Under the pieces are notes generated by a model that saw nothing but the letters and a program-made list of their open reading frames with translations, was not told where the DNA came from and ran no database searches. The position numbers were made by a program, and so were the translations under genes. Below are positions 27,120 to 45,100 of a stretch of 64,000 bases of DNA, piece after piece. The DNA comes from Branchiostoma floridae. Lineage: Eukaryota > Chordata > Leptocardii > Amphioxiformes > Branchiostomatidae. Each line of letters opens with the position of its first letter. The stretch's first letter is position 1. Location: the NCBI RefSeq assembly GCF_000003815.2, contig NC_049985.1, forward strand, positions 5,869,713 through 5,933,712. The letters run 5' to 3'.

Positions 27120-28323
27120 TCAAGCGATGAAGTCAGCGACAGCCCGCCCTATCTCCTGGGGAGAGACTTCCTGCAGGAAGTGCAGGCCCTTCACTGTCAC
27201 GGTCCTGACATTCGGTAGTGCCTCCGCCACGCCCTTCAGCGCGCCGCTGAACCACCCGGGCTCGGCGTGGATGTACAGCTTCGGGATCCTCGTCTCCTCC
27301 AGCCACTTACTGTACGCGCTGACGATCCGGATCACGTCCTCAGGGCCGTCGCCAATGACGGGGATCTCTCGCGGGAATGTCAGTGTGGGGCGACGCGACT
27401 CACCTGGCACTAAGTAGGGCTCGAGATAGGCGTTTACCTCGTCTTCGGTCAGCTTGCCACGGAGTTCAGAGACTAAGAGGCGCTCGACGAAGAAGTTGTT
27501 TTGCAGGACCATCTCTTCTCCGGCAGGACTTCGCAATGCCTGGCGACAGAGATGAACAAGATGAAGGAATACTGGACCAGGTATATAGCGTTACAATAGT
27601 AGACAATAAACACACAAATTACATCCATGTCCTTCCCACACAGTGTATAGGGCAGTGCTCATCTTTCCCATAGCCCTTGGGCCACACAGCTGTGTACAGA
27701 TAATATTACAGCATGCACTGGGGGCTAAGTCTCGGTGTGTTACGCCGAAGGGCGCTTATACCGGCTATATAGATACAGAGGTCTGCTCATAGATCTCTTA
27801 GCTCAACTTCAATATCTATCTCAAAACAGCCTAGTGCTATATATGAAATATAAGTGGAGAAGCTAATAAAGTCTCCAGTTATATGACTCAGTTGCTGCAT
27901 CAAAAGCAAGAGCTCTGTAGCCTGGGTACCATCCGGAAAGTAGTTTGCTCCAGCGTTCAATATATACTACATTCTGTCGCAGTGTCGCTTCTAGCTCTGA
28001 CATTCATAATACACATATCGCTTCTCTGCTGTTAAGCAAACATAGGAGCGAACTACTACCCGGATGGTACCCAGGCTAAGAGCTCTGGCCATAGCTGTTG
28101 TGTCCCTTAAAGTACCTTAGTTTATAAAATCAATGTACAGATGTGTTACCTGGAAAGCCCTCTTGCCAGTTTTAGGAAAGTAGTCCCAGCCCGGCACAGG
28201 CTTCACCATGCCCTCCATGAACACGATCCCCTGGACCCTGACAGGGTGCTGGTGACACCAGTGGAACCCCAGGGCTGAACCCCAGTCATGGATCACAACG
28301 TACACCTTAGAGGGGAGGTTTAT
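27120..28323 (-). CDS. Second 3' exon cassette of the luciferase-like hydrolase
   Basis: Two exons, 28150-28323 (58 codons) and 27120-27539 (139 codons plus stop), duplicate the last two exons of the gene at 29351-32640. The first has the same length as its counterpart and matches at 31 of 58 residues. Nucleophile motif IHDWGSALGFHW, acid FMEG and histidine motif KGLHFLQE are all intact. No copies of the upstream exons (N-terminal part and HGNP motif) lie between 28324 and 29350. The acceptor before 28323 is phase 0, like the alternative one at 30771, so the exon at 31839-32038 could splice to either, giving a 329-aa isoform. Alternatives: a separate gene with an unseen first exon, or a partial duplicate no longer used. 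The intact frame and active site argue against decay. Confidence 0.8.
27723..27780. repeat. Dispersed short repeat, copy 1 of 3
   Basis: Contains 'tgtgttacgccgaagggcgcttataccggctatatagatac'-type sequence in separate conserved words. Related copies lie at about 42065-42165 and, inverted, at 55480-55555. It is non-coding and intronic. Confidence 0.55.
27905..28085. mobile_element. Foldback MITE in the second-cassette intron
   Basis: The arms 'gagctctgtagcctgggtaccatccgg' in parts (27908-27940) and the inverse 'ccggatggtacccaggcta' (about 28061-28079) pair closely, and pairing continues inward (agtagtttgctcc with ggagcgaactact). It has no coding content. It is related to the fragment at 25130-25235. 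Confidence 0.75.
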
Positions 28324-29350
28324 CTGCAATGGGTGAGAAACGTCAATGGTATGGAGGAATGAATTAGCTGTGGATGGACCATTTAGTTTTTTTTAGCTGG
28401 CAATGGCAGATATGATTTTTAACATCTTAAAAGATTGAAGTACATTTATTTTGCTAATAGTCTTCAAAGCTCTTGAAAAACTAGGCACTTATATTAATAG
28501 GAAATTCTGGTAAATGGTATCATTTTTTTATGACAGTATCCAAAAAAGTTTGTGAGTGTATGTGAGTGTGGTAGTCAGAACAGCTGACAGTATAAGGAGT
28601 GGTGACAGGTGGACCACTGCAAGAAGAAACAGCACACATGCTTTGATCTATAACCCTACATAATGTCCTTACTATGACTGAACTTGAATGGTAGGGTAGG
28701 GAAGATAATGGGGGAGGAATACATGCAATTTGAAATGTTTGCTTAAAACAGATATTTGGACATCCTTAAAAAAATGATTTTCTGTCAATACATTACATAT
28801 CATTTTATTGAGCTTCCACAAAATTTCAACCCACATACATATATAAGACCATCATTAATTTTATAAGCACCATATGCAGCTTATTATTTCAATACCAGTA
28901 TTTGATTATCCATGATTCAAGACAACACAATGTTCTGCTGACAAAAGAGGGTGATGCCATTTCTTAAACATTCAGTTTATATCTTTGACTAAAGTATCTG
29001 CAAGGGAACAGTAGGCCTTTCTATTGATCTAAGGGCACTTTATGAATGCAATATGCTTTATGTAACACAAAAAAAAATACAACTCCTAGCTAAGAAATAA
29101 GTACAACTTTATGCCTACTTACAGTGCTCAGTATGACCAGAAGTTACATTCAAAAGAAATGTACCTGACAAGATAGATCATAATGCTTTGAGTGTGGGCA
29201 CATATTAGGGAAAGGTGACACATGCATTTGTTGTTCAATGGTCTAATGTTGACACATGTTACTGGCATTCATCAATTTTTTTCCACAAGTAAAGGTGATC
29301 TGAACCCAACATAGTTGAACACACCCCTTTCTAATTATAAGAACCAAACT
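28324..29350. other. Spacer between the two 3' cassettes
   Basis: About 1 kb of AT-rich DNA without exon-like sequence. On the minus strand an AATAAA lies at 28809-28804, about 540 bp after the first cassette's stop. It is a candidate poly(A) signal ending the long isoform before the second cassette. Confidence 0.45.
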
Positions 29351-32640
<3,290 letters not shown>

Positions 32641-32856
32641 GGCTTCTGTAACTCAGTCGCTTCTCAAACGCGAACACAAGAGCTTATAGAAGAAGTAGGC
32701 GGCTGCTTTTCACTTTCCACACACTTTTCTTGCTGCAATCCACCTTTGACCTCTCCTCTTAGGTCAATGACCGATCAGTCAAGCAGTTCTCGCGAGATCT
32801 GCTTCCGACGAGAATTGACGAGATTTCGTCCTTTCCGCCATCTTGCTACGAGAAAG
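32641..32856. promoter_or_regulatory. Bidirectional promoter, hydrolase and UBA52
   Basis: Only about 190 bp separate the hydrolase start codon (32640, minus) from the likely UBA52 start (about 32830, plus). The palindrome TCTCGCGAGA, a known core-promoter motif of TATA-less genes, is at 32788-32797. CTTTCC followed by GCCATCTTG (32832-32845) fits a terminal-oligopyrimidine start next to a YY1 site, typical of ribosomal protein genes. The non-coding first UBA52 exon ends at GAAAG|GTAACT (32856). Confidence 0.75.
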
Positions 32857-34623
<1,767 letters not shown>

Positions 34624-36151
34624 ACCAGATGTGTGCATGCTTCTCCAGATATGAGAAATCTTAATAAAGACAAGTAAAGAGGGACCTGAGCATTCTCTGT
34701 GTGTACTTTTTAAAGTAACATAAATTTGAAATATTGTGTTTGGCAGGGGGATGGGTATATGGTTGGTATGGGACTGATAGATTATTACCTCTTTTAATAG
34801 AGATCTGCAAAACTCTCAGTCTACGTAAGCATAAGAAAGTGTATCTACAACTGGAATAAGAGACTTGTATGTGTGTGTGTGTGTGTGTGTGTGTGAGTGA
34901 GAGTTTGTGTGCTTGCTAGCAGTTTCAATGCATTGTAAGCTTAGCTCACATCCTTTCCGGTTTGTCCTTGGTATTTGGTACTCTTATATTTAATAAAAGA
35001 AACATTTTCCTGCCAGAGTATTCTTACAAGATAGATCGAACAGAAAACACAACACATAAACTTTGGTACAAATGTATATTATACAGATATTGATGGAAAT
35101 AAATACAGCGAAATCCATGATAACAAACATGCAGACTGCAGTCACTGTGCATACCTTTCTAAAATAGGGATACAAGATACTTCCTTGAAATCGGAAAATC
35201 ATTCTCATTTCTCTAGCACAAGTCTTCATTTGAAATATTCCATCTACGGCATGTGACTGTAGCCGCAAAAAATATTCAGATTTTCCTAAAATTGAGTTGG
35301 CCTCACATTCTATGACTACAACAATTCAACTTCTCTCTGACAGATACCAAATAATACCAGCACTGTTTGGTCTACTTGATACATGGTATGAAACCATTTT
35401 ACACATGTACACACAAGAACATCAATTTTGAATACATGTATGCTACTTGTAGCTTCATTCAAATCTATCCCACAAGAAAAGCTCAGCAAAGCAAAGACTA
35501 AAACTAGAACTTATTAAGAAACACTACTAGTTTTGCCATCTATTCAGTACCTTAATTTTCATGATACAAAAAGATTGGATAGCAACACTTCTGCTTTACT
35601 GTAGCTTTGCATGTCCGTTAAGACAACATTCACATACAATATACATGTATCATACACTGTGTTTTTCACATGATTCATTTGGCAACACTGGAGCCTATGT
35701 CAAGTAGTGCCTTAGCAGACTGCTTGTATTGCCTGGATTGGTCTGTAGTATCTAGGACAGTTCCTGTAACTCTCGAAGACTATTTGGTTGTGTCTATGGC
35801 TGCTTGATAGTCCATGGGAATGTTTAGTAGTGCCTAGGACAGATTTGTTTTGCCAAAGACTGCTTGGTAATGCCAAAGTATGTTTCATACTACCTAGGAC
35901 TGCATAAAAGTGCACAAGACTGCTTAAAAGTGCCTAAGATGGCCCAGTAGTGCCTAGGACTGCTCAAAAGTGTCTTGCACTGCTTGGTGGTACATAAGAC
36001 TGCTTCATAGTGCCTAAGAGTAAGTTACTACAACTGTTTGGTAGTCTGCAGGAGTGTTTGGCAGTGTGTGCTTAAGGTGGCTCAGCAGTGCTTAGGACTG
36101 CTGAAAAGTACCCTGGGCTGCTTGGTAGTACATAAGACTGCTTCATAGTGC
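34624..36151. other. Tail-to-tail spacer of UBA52 and SUPT20H
   Basis: UBA52 3' UTR to about 34680, a (TG)n tract at about 34868-34900, then AT-rich DNA that should hold the SUPT20H 3' UTR. The right 450 bp are the minisatellite described at 35690-36165. No gene is seen. Confidence 0.6.
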
Positions 36152-36165
36152 CTAGGACTGTTTGG
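35690..36165. repeat. Degenerate minisatellite over the SUPT20H 3' end
   Basis: Units of about 20-24 bp of the form 'agtgcctaggactgcttggt' recur some 20 times with drift. The last unit runs into the SUPT20H stop codon (CTA at 36152-36154 on plus) and into the 'gactgtttggg' that encodes its last residues. Confidence 0.85.
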
Positions 36166-39100
36166 GCGGTGTTGGTGTGGTGCGCTTGCGACTCTTGCTC
36201 TTTGACGTCTGCCTCTGCTGGATGCTCTGCTGCAGTTGCTGCTGTACCGTGAGGGACGACGGAGGCTTCTGGTAACCTAGGGGAGCCAGCTGCTGCTGAC
36301 CCTGGGGCAACTGCTGCATCTGACCTTGAATGCCCTGGAACACACAAGTTTCATCAGGGCACAGTCTAAAAACTAATATTGGACACTAAAGTTGGCAAAT
36401 ATGTTAAGCTTGTTTTTACCTAAGGCCACAGCAAGAAGATTTTATAGGTAACAACAACATGCATATGGATTTTGGCTGATTTGAAAAAAAGGTTCTTCTC
36501 TGGTAATGGTCCAGATGACAAGAACATACTGGGAAGATGTGCCGTGGTAGCCTTGCTGAAGTGACACTAGTGAGGTGGCTATGAGTGTAACTAATGAGGT
36601 AGCTACATGTAAATGCATGAGTGTTGTAGAAGTATAACTACTGGTAGTTACATGAAGAAACCGTTACGGTAGTTGTGGAAGTGGATGTCATCCATAAAAT
36701 CAATTTGCTGTGGCCTAATCAGTGTTCGTTTGTGTTGCAGGTTGAATGTTAGTGTTACATGAAGTAGTGTGAAGACTTACCCCCTCTGTGGGCTCAGACA
36801 GTGCAGGGGGTGTGGGGGAAGGAGGGGTTGTCACCTGGGAGCCTGAGGAAGGACTTGTATCACCTGGGGTGGGGCTAGCAGGCTGCTGCTGGTATGTGTA
36901 CATGTACATGTTCATGTGTGATGGTTAGTTGGGGTTAATGGCAGGAGAGGCTGGAGAAATGTTCATGTATGTACATGTATGTTGGTTAAACTTAAAGAGC
37001 AGGATAGAAAGATGGATGATTGCATGCCCTTATCAATCAAGACAAGTGAAGAACAAAAGGTTAAAGGTAAAGGTAGTCCCATAGCATTTTTGAGGCCATA
37101 GCGGTGGAGGGTTGTTATCTGCTATGTCAAATGGCATGGTGTTGGAAGGTGGAGCCCATCCCTCTAGTTCCACCAAAGTCAAGTAGCCAATTTTACTGCT
37201 CCTGTGCCCTCAAAAAGACTATGGGATACCTCAACAATTTATAGAAACAAACAGAAGGGTTAGACATTTCCTACAGTTTAGGGTAAAAGGACAACTTGTG
37301 TGCACCTGCTGTTGCAGTAGGAAAGCCAAAAAACAAAAGACTTAAACAATTCCTGCTGTTAGTAAAGGACAGTATACAGTTTGCACACCTGCTGTTGCAG
37401 TAGGAGAGCCTGCTGCAGCTGCTGCTGTTGGAACTGCTGCAGCAAACTCTGCTGGATCTGCTGGTTCTGCTGCGGCTGGTCCGATGCCGCGCCCTGCTGC
37501 GGGGAGGACTGAGACTGCTGAAGGGCCTGAGCCTGGAGGGTCAAAGGTCACCATTACGCACGTGTAGTGGTGCGTACCTAAAGTCCGGACTTGGAATTGG
37601 ACCTGAAATGTTTAGGTCCAAGTCCAAAAAAAACCCTGAATGTCTGGAGCCAAGTCCGGACTTGCAAAAAGCAATCTGTCACTTATATTCCCTTTTTTTT
37701 GTTCTAAACCATTTAAAACCTTCCATAGACAGTGAAATTTGCACTGAGACAAAAAACTTTTCGTGTTTACACTGGCTGTATATAATTTGCATGTATTTTT
37801 CACATTGCATTTCAATTCATAACATGCAATTTTATATGCACCATCCACCCTCCCCCTCAAAAAAAATTTCTAGTGCACATAATATGCAATGATGGGTTCA
37901 GGTCCGGACTTAAAGTCTGAACCTGAACTGCTGGACTTGAATCCAGACCTGAGCCTGAATATGAATTTAGGTACGCACCACTGCGCACGTGCATTACGTG
38001 GAGTTTTATGCCATTCGACTTGATTTGTTAAAGTATGCCTTTCCCTTGGGAAATGTTGGCATTTTTGAGCTGGAAAATACAGGTTAGTGCAGATAAAATT
38101 GGAGCTATGCAGGTATATTTTTGGTGTCTACCTGCACCTTACCTGCACTGGTCTAAGTACTGGGTTTTATACATAAATGTCCTATGATGTAGGTGTATAT
38201 GGATTGTTATTAGCTGCATTGACTGTTACCACCTATATTTTAGTACAAAAGAAAAAAATAGCAAATTTTGTATGATCCACACTTCCTAAAGTCAGAGTGG
38301 TGCAGGTAAAATTTGTCTGGTGCAGGTAATTTTCAATGTTACCTGCACCAGTGCAGGTATGCAAAAGTTTCAATAGTTAATTCAGAAAATCAGCCTCGCA
38401 GCATGTACAAAATCAAGTTGAATAACACTGATTTGTACAGAAAAAAGTATTTCGAGCCCTGGGTGGCCTTTTACCTGGAACTGCTGTATCTGCTGCAGTT
38501 GCTGTGCGTTCAGCTGGATCTGCTGCGTCTGCACGCCCTGCGGCAGCTGGCCCTGCGCCTGCAGCTGCTGCAGGGTGGCCTGGTTCAGGGGGCGGCCCTG
38601 CAACGCCTGCGGGTTGAAGGGGATCAGCTGCGGCTGCTGGCCTTGCACCTGGAATGAACCATAATGGTCGTGTCAAGTTCTGTTGAAGGTGCTTTTTTTT
38701 CAGCCTCTCACAGCCAAAATTGCTCAAGAAGACCACATGGGGACCAAATAAAATCTGGGTCAAGATTTGTGCTTTTGTGAGCATAGTCCTTTTGTTCTCA
38801 GATTTGTGTCTTTATTTATGTGTGTGCCAAGATTTTCGTTCTGTAAAATTATGTTTTATCATCATCAATAAAAAGAATGAGTTAAAAAACGTTTTGTGAT
38901 TTCTTTTCAGTCTCCTACAGTCAAAACTGGGTTGTGTCAATATTTGTGCTTTCTTTTCAGTTTCTTACAGTCAAAACTGTCTAAGAAGACCACTTGGGGG
39001 ACCAATAAAATATGGTTTATATGAACAGGTGGTCTGGTTTCTGGAAAGTCAGTGCAGTGAATCAGACATTTGATGAAGGTAGGCGAGATCAACAAAAAAT

Positions 39101-42100
39101 TCATGGCGAGTGTTTGTAACAATGTGTTGAAAAAAGCTCAAAACATACAACTAAGGGTTCTTAATTCTTGTATCAACGTGAAAAATTTGAGGGACCACCA
39201 AAAAGTGGGCACATTGGTCAGGTGGACTTTATGTAGAGGTGGTCTCTTGTACAGGTTTAACTGTAGCTTCCCTCTTTCAAAACATTTTCTTCTTATCCAT
39301 GCTGTAACATTTCATTTCAAGAGATGGAGAAATTAACATACATTTACACGTGTAATACAGTGTTCCTACGGTTTTTATAGTTAGAAATGAAAGACATTTA
39401 ACAGCAATCAGATATACAAAGGCTGTCACATGGATATGCTTTTCTTAGCTGTATTATTAAAAAGACAACAAAGGAAACAAAAAGCCAAACATCACAAAGA
39501 CAAACAAACAAATTATATGTCCATGCTTCAGCACAACAGTAACTTTTAATGCATTCAATTGTTCAATGTCCTTTAGAATTTAACACAGCAGTTTGAACCA
39601 TATCATATCAATGGAAGCACAATCCTGCAAGGCTGTCAGTTTATTGTTTATTGCCAGTGATTTGAGGCTGTAATGATGATGTTTTAGATTAGTAACATTA
39701 TTCAACACATTCCTGCCACTGAATGAGCAAGCAAGCACAATGTGACTGGTCCAAGGGTTGAGGCTGTTATGGGGAAACCTCACCAGCATGTCAGGGCAAA
39801 TTCTACAGGTAGGGACTTTGATCTGGACACTCCTCTTCCGTTTCAAATGACAATAATTAAATTAACAATGAAATTCATTTTACTGTTCAGAAGGCCTGAA
39901 ATAATTCCTTCAACCTTTGTTACACTGTTTATATAAAACATTTGCTTCTAAAAATAATGCAGAGAGTAAGGGCCAATTCAATTTACTGTTCAAAGGCCTC
40001 CAATAGCTGCTTCAATGCCTGTTACGATGTTTCCATGAAATATTTGAATCCCAAAATAATGCAGTAGGTAAGGACCAAAGCTTTCAATGGTGATGGGAGC
40101 CAACCTCTTCTGCATGAAGATTAGCAATTGTTGAATCAGAGAGGGCATAGAATAGATTCCATTCTATGTAGACTTATAATCTCTAAGCAGATCCTACAGT
40201 AGCATAAGATAGAAACAAAAGCTAGCAAAGGAGAGTAGCCTTTCAAGGAGTGTGCATTGGCTACCCAAGGCCAACGCTAGCCAATGCACAATCTTTCGTC
40301 GGCTACACTCCTTTGTTAGCTTTTGGTTTTAAGGACCTGCTTGGAGATTAGATCATTCATGCCTTTAGGACGCTGTTCTTCTTTTGTTCATTAACTGAAA
40401 CCCTCCTCTAATCTGCCCTGACATGTCACACTGCCGTCTGTCGTTACTGCCCAAGGAGGGACGTTCCATCACCTGGTGTCTTGGAGGGGGGTTCTGCCCC
40501 GGAACCAAGGGTGTAGCGAACTGTGGCGCAGGCACGCGCACACCCACGGTACCACTGGGTAGATGCTACAGTGTGTCACAGACAGACAGAATACAGTCAA
40601 CATGGAACATTCTTTATTTTACTCTCGATTGCTCAGTCTCTTTTTATATACTGGTATGTTTTCACTCGCTTTCTGTATCAATGAAGCAGGCAGGTGCTGA
40701 CCGCCATGTTGGTGTCCCTATTTGCATATTAATGAATGTGATGTGTACAGAGCATTTTGTGTTAACTTTGCATTTCTTCTGGTCTTCTCTTCGTTCAGCT
40801 GCATACATTTGGTTGTGGTTTATATTTCAGGGGTAAGATGATCATCAATTGTCTGAAAACACTTCTGAGCTACATGTATGATTCACTGAAATGCAAATAG
40901 GGACATCAACGTGTCAGCAGAGACTGGGATGAAATCATATAGAAAAACTTTATAAGTAGCCACCGACTTACTTTGAGTATCCTTATCAATTGCCTGACAG
41001 CTAAATGACTGCACTTGGTGATATTTTGCACCTTTCTTTGCCATGTATTTGTCTGTTGGAATATCATGGAGCTGGAACATAGAAGCATAGGGACAAGTGG
41101 GTGTCCCTGTATCATATAGCATCACTCTGTATCATTGTAAGAAAAGGTTTAAGTCTCACCTGTAAGAGTGAGAGAGGAGCAGTCCCCGGCCGGAGCCCCT
41201 GCGGCGCATTCTTCAGACCTGTAGCCAGGAACTGGGGGGCCAGGGCTGGGTTGATACCCTGTGCTGCCATACCTGCTGAACGATAAAGACATAACAAAAA
41301 AATGTATCATAAAAGTTGAAACAATTGCCATGGTTCTGTATTTCTCATGATTCTCATTAATGTGGAATAAAACACTGTGTGAATATGTGCTTCAGCTGCA
41401 ATTTTAAAGTCAGCACAACTATAGAATTGTTTCAAATACAAACTAAACCTCCTTTTCTCTTGTACTGTAAAATCAAGTCCCTGTGAAGTTAATGAATTTA
41501 TTTTATCAACATCTTTGAGCACTAGTTAAGAATGTAACATTGACCTCGTAAGCTGTTACTAAAGTACTGTATAACAGGCTTTGGGAAAGGACTGCTGCAA
41601 GGCTTACATACAACATACATCTGACTACATCTCATCTTACCTGCTGTAATGTTGATGGGTGCTGCAGTGACCTGCTGACTGCTGGTGGCTGTGCCCTGCA
41701 TGGAGGAGGTGATGCTGCCTCCTGGGGTACAGAAGAGGGGGAGCAAATAAGTGAACAATGATGATAAAAGTTTCCACCCTTTGGGTGTTGCCCCAAACTG
41801 AAATAACAGGTGACTCAATACATTGGGAAAGACACTCCAAATCCAAGAACCAAGTTTTATCAATATCTAGGTAACAATGAGATGTCTCCAGGGACATGGA
41901 AGGGTCTGCAGAATTCTGGGGACCTAAGATAGAGTTTGGGCAAACTGTGCAATAGAATAAAAGATGTTTTCCTTTGGCTATATGTATTATGCTGCATCAT
42001 GGAATAACATTATCAGTATCAGAATAATGTTATGGTTTTCTTTAAGTTTTCCAGATTTAAAGTGTTGTGTTATGCGGGGTTATACTGGCTACACAGATAC

Positions 42101-45100
42101 AAAAAGCAGAAGCTGGTGTGTTATGTCAAAGGGCAGTTATACTGGCCATTCCGATACCATAGGATAAACACCACACAATACATATACCTATAGGGGTCCC
42201 ACCAATAATGTTGATGGCTCCAGTCATGATGCCTGGCCCCGCCCCGCTCAGGTTGATGGGCGTGGTGATGACTCCTGAAGGCGTGGTTACCACGGCAGTG
42301 GGCGTGCCGCTCACCATGGTTACACACATGGGGATCCGCATGGACACAAGGCCTCCTGATGTCGTGGTCTGGGGTGGGGAAGTATTTATGTCATCAGAAA
42401 AAAAACATTGGAACCTCAACCAGAGAAGCAGAGTATCCTCCTTAATGTGCCATCTTTTGACTTTGAGTATAATTCTAAAAGGTCAGCTGCATTCTATAGG
42501 AGGACAAGAAAGGTATTCTAATTTTGCAGTTGAAATGATGCATCTACACATGCACATTGTAGTACAGTAGTCATAAAAAAGAGACAGTATCCTAAATTTG
42601 TGGCGAAGAGGTCATCGCGAAAGCTGCAAAATAAACCACTGTGAAATTTAAAGATTTGCAGTATGAAAAGAAAGGAAAAATTCCAACTCACCGTGATGGT
42701 CGGCACTATCCCCCCTGCCTGGGCCATGGTGCCGATGATGTTTATAGGCAGGTTCTCCGAGGTTGGGGTGGGGACGGAAGAGGGGGTGGGTGGGGCGTCC
42801 CCGGGCTTGGGGGTCCCTGTGGGGGTTCCCGTTGGGGTGCCGCTCGGTGTGGGGACCTTGGAACTAGTCATGCTTACAGAACCTAGGGACAGGTTCAGTT
42901 AGGAAATTAAATGTTAGCATTCAATGTCAATGTCAATGTTGATGAAGATTGATTCCCTACGGGTGCTATAACTGCTCACCTTGACCTGACCTGCTACGTT
43001 TACCATTCCAGGTTTTGTGAAATGTTGGCATACCAATGATGGGATCCAAATAAACCATGCTTTATTAGCAACACCAGAGAACTGGCCATGTGCAGCTGTG
43101 TGATATTGCCACCATTTTGTCTCTGGTACATATTCTTGGCCAACTTTCTACCAAATGTTGTTGTCTAAATCCCTCCCGGTACTGTGAATGCCTTGGAAAA
43201 GTGCTGTCACTGCTATGATCTGTTGTATCTAATAACATGGTGTTAAGGGATATCAAGTAAACATATGGTGGTTTAAAACTGCAGTTATCTATATTGCATA
43301 TTGAAACCACTGTTTGCTGACTTGATATCCCTAAATACCATTTTCAGTCCAGTCCCTACCTTGTCCCTGTGCCCCGCCCTGTGTGATCTCAGGCACCGAC
43401 TGCCTCCTGCTGAGGATGTTGGGGAGGGAGTGCTGCCCGCTGGGGGCCCCCGGGGCGCTGCCGGGCCGCAGGGGTGGGGGCGTCTTGGGCGTCTTCATGG
43501 TCCCGTGGGGAAACCCTGCTCCTAGCATAGGTGGAAACAAAGGTGTTAGTTTATTGTACTAGTAGTAATTTATTGAGATACTATTTAGCCGCAAAGTGAG
43601 CTAACATCCAGGGTTTATACATGTTACATACTATACAGAGTATATACATGTTATTGTATGTAAATTTGTACAAGCTACATGTGTGGAACTGAGTGAGTGA
43701 GTGATATAAAATACAAACACTGTTACATAGATAAAAGCAATACCAAGGTCACTAAAACTTACAGATTATACATAAAAAAAAGTTTTATCACAGATTGTTT
43801 ATGTGACTGGGTCATAACTCAGGTCAGGGTGCTACATGGAAAACAAGAATTAGCAAGACTTTAACCCCTAACTCCTAAGCGGCAGCTCATGTGCTTGGTA
43901 CAAAAAGACACTCAAGAGCATTATGGTTAAGGTTAGGATTTTTATCCCTGTTCAATGATCAGTTCCACTACTATGGTGCATCTACATGTACATGTACTGA
44001 GATACTGCATGTAAATACAGCCCTCCTTTCCATGGTGCTGAAATGGCTTTCCATTGTAGGGCACTACTGACCAAACTTGTGAGATTATCTACTAAATGGT
44101 CCTCCACTTCTTATCTGGAATTTGATACCCTGGCTTCATGATCTGTACTCTATTGATCACAATAGGAGGCTGTGTTCCCACAACGCACATGCTGGTACTG
44201 ATGTAAGAAGGGATAGTTGGGCTAACTGATTGTTTTCCTCTCAAGGTTTCTTGAATTTTTTTCAAAAGACTTATATTTCTGACAACAGTTGATAATAACC
44301 ACTCATGCCAAATGTGAGACTAAACACATCAAATGAGATCTTAATTGGCAATACAGGCAAATGTCTACATTCAGTCATAGGCGAAAACATGACTTTGTGT
44401 ACATGTTGTGTTTTATACAAAGGCTGTGAATGGAATAATTTTGTCCACAAGGCTATTTCATGACTTGTACTTAATTTGATGTGAAGTGAGTGAACATTGT
44501 GCTAAGAGTAGATAAGTGAGTAAACATTTGAACTTTATATAACATGGCAATTGGATCATGGATTTCAAACATTTCTTTCCTTTCATCAATTTTGAAACCT
44601 AATCTTTCCTTGATTATTTGTTCAATGCCTTTTATTCATGCTCAAGCAACAGATTTCCATTGGGGTGTAATAACAGCAAAATGGCTGAAATATTCTCTTT
44701 GGATTTGTAGCCTGCAGTGCCTGCAGTACCTGAACTGGCCAGAGGTGGCGTGCCTACTCCATCTGTAGGGCTGACAACGGAGTGGCCGGGCAGGGGGTAG
44801 ACAGGGATCTGCCGGCCGAGGGAGCGTGACATGGCCATGGTGGGGGTCATCATGGGGGCGCCCATGGAGATGGTGGGGGAGGGGTGTGATGCACCGAGTC
44901 CTGAGGGACACAGTTGCAAGGAATAAGCTGGCTCATGGTTTCAACTATATACAACTGTAGACAAGAACTGCTTACAAGTTAGGGGCATTCACCTTTGACC
45001 TTGAGCATGCTCAGTTTAAACCATGAACCAACTAATACAGATCAGACTTTGGCTATTCTTCCAGTCTGTCTCCTTACATAAGTTCTCATGCAGCTATACA

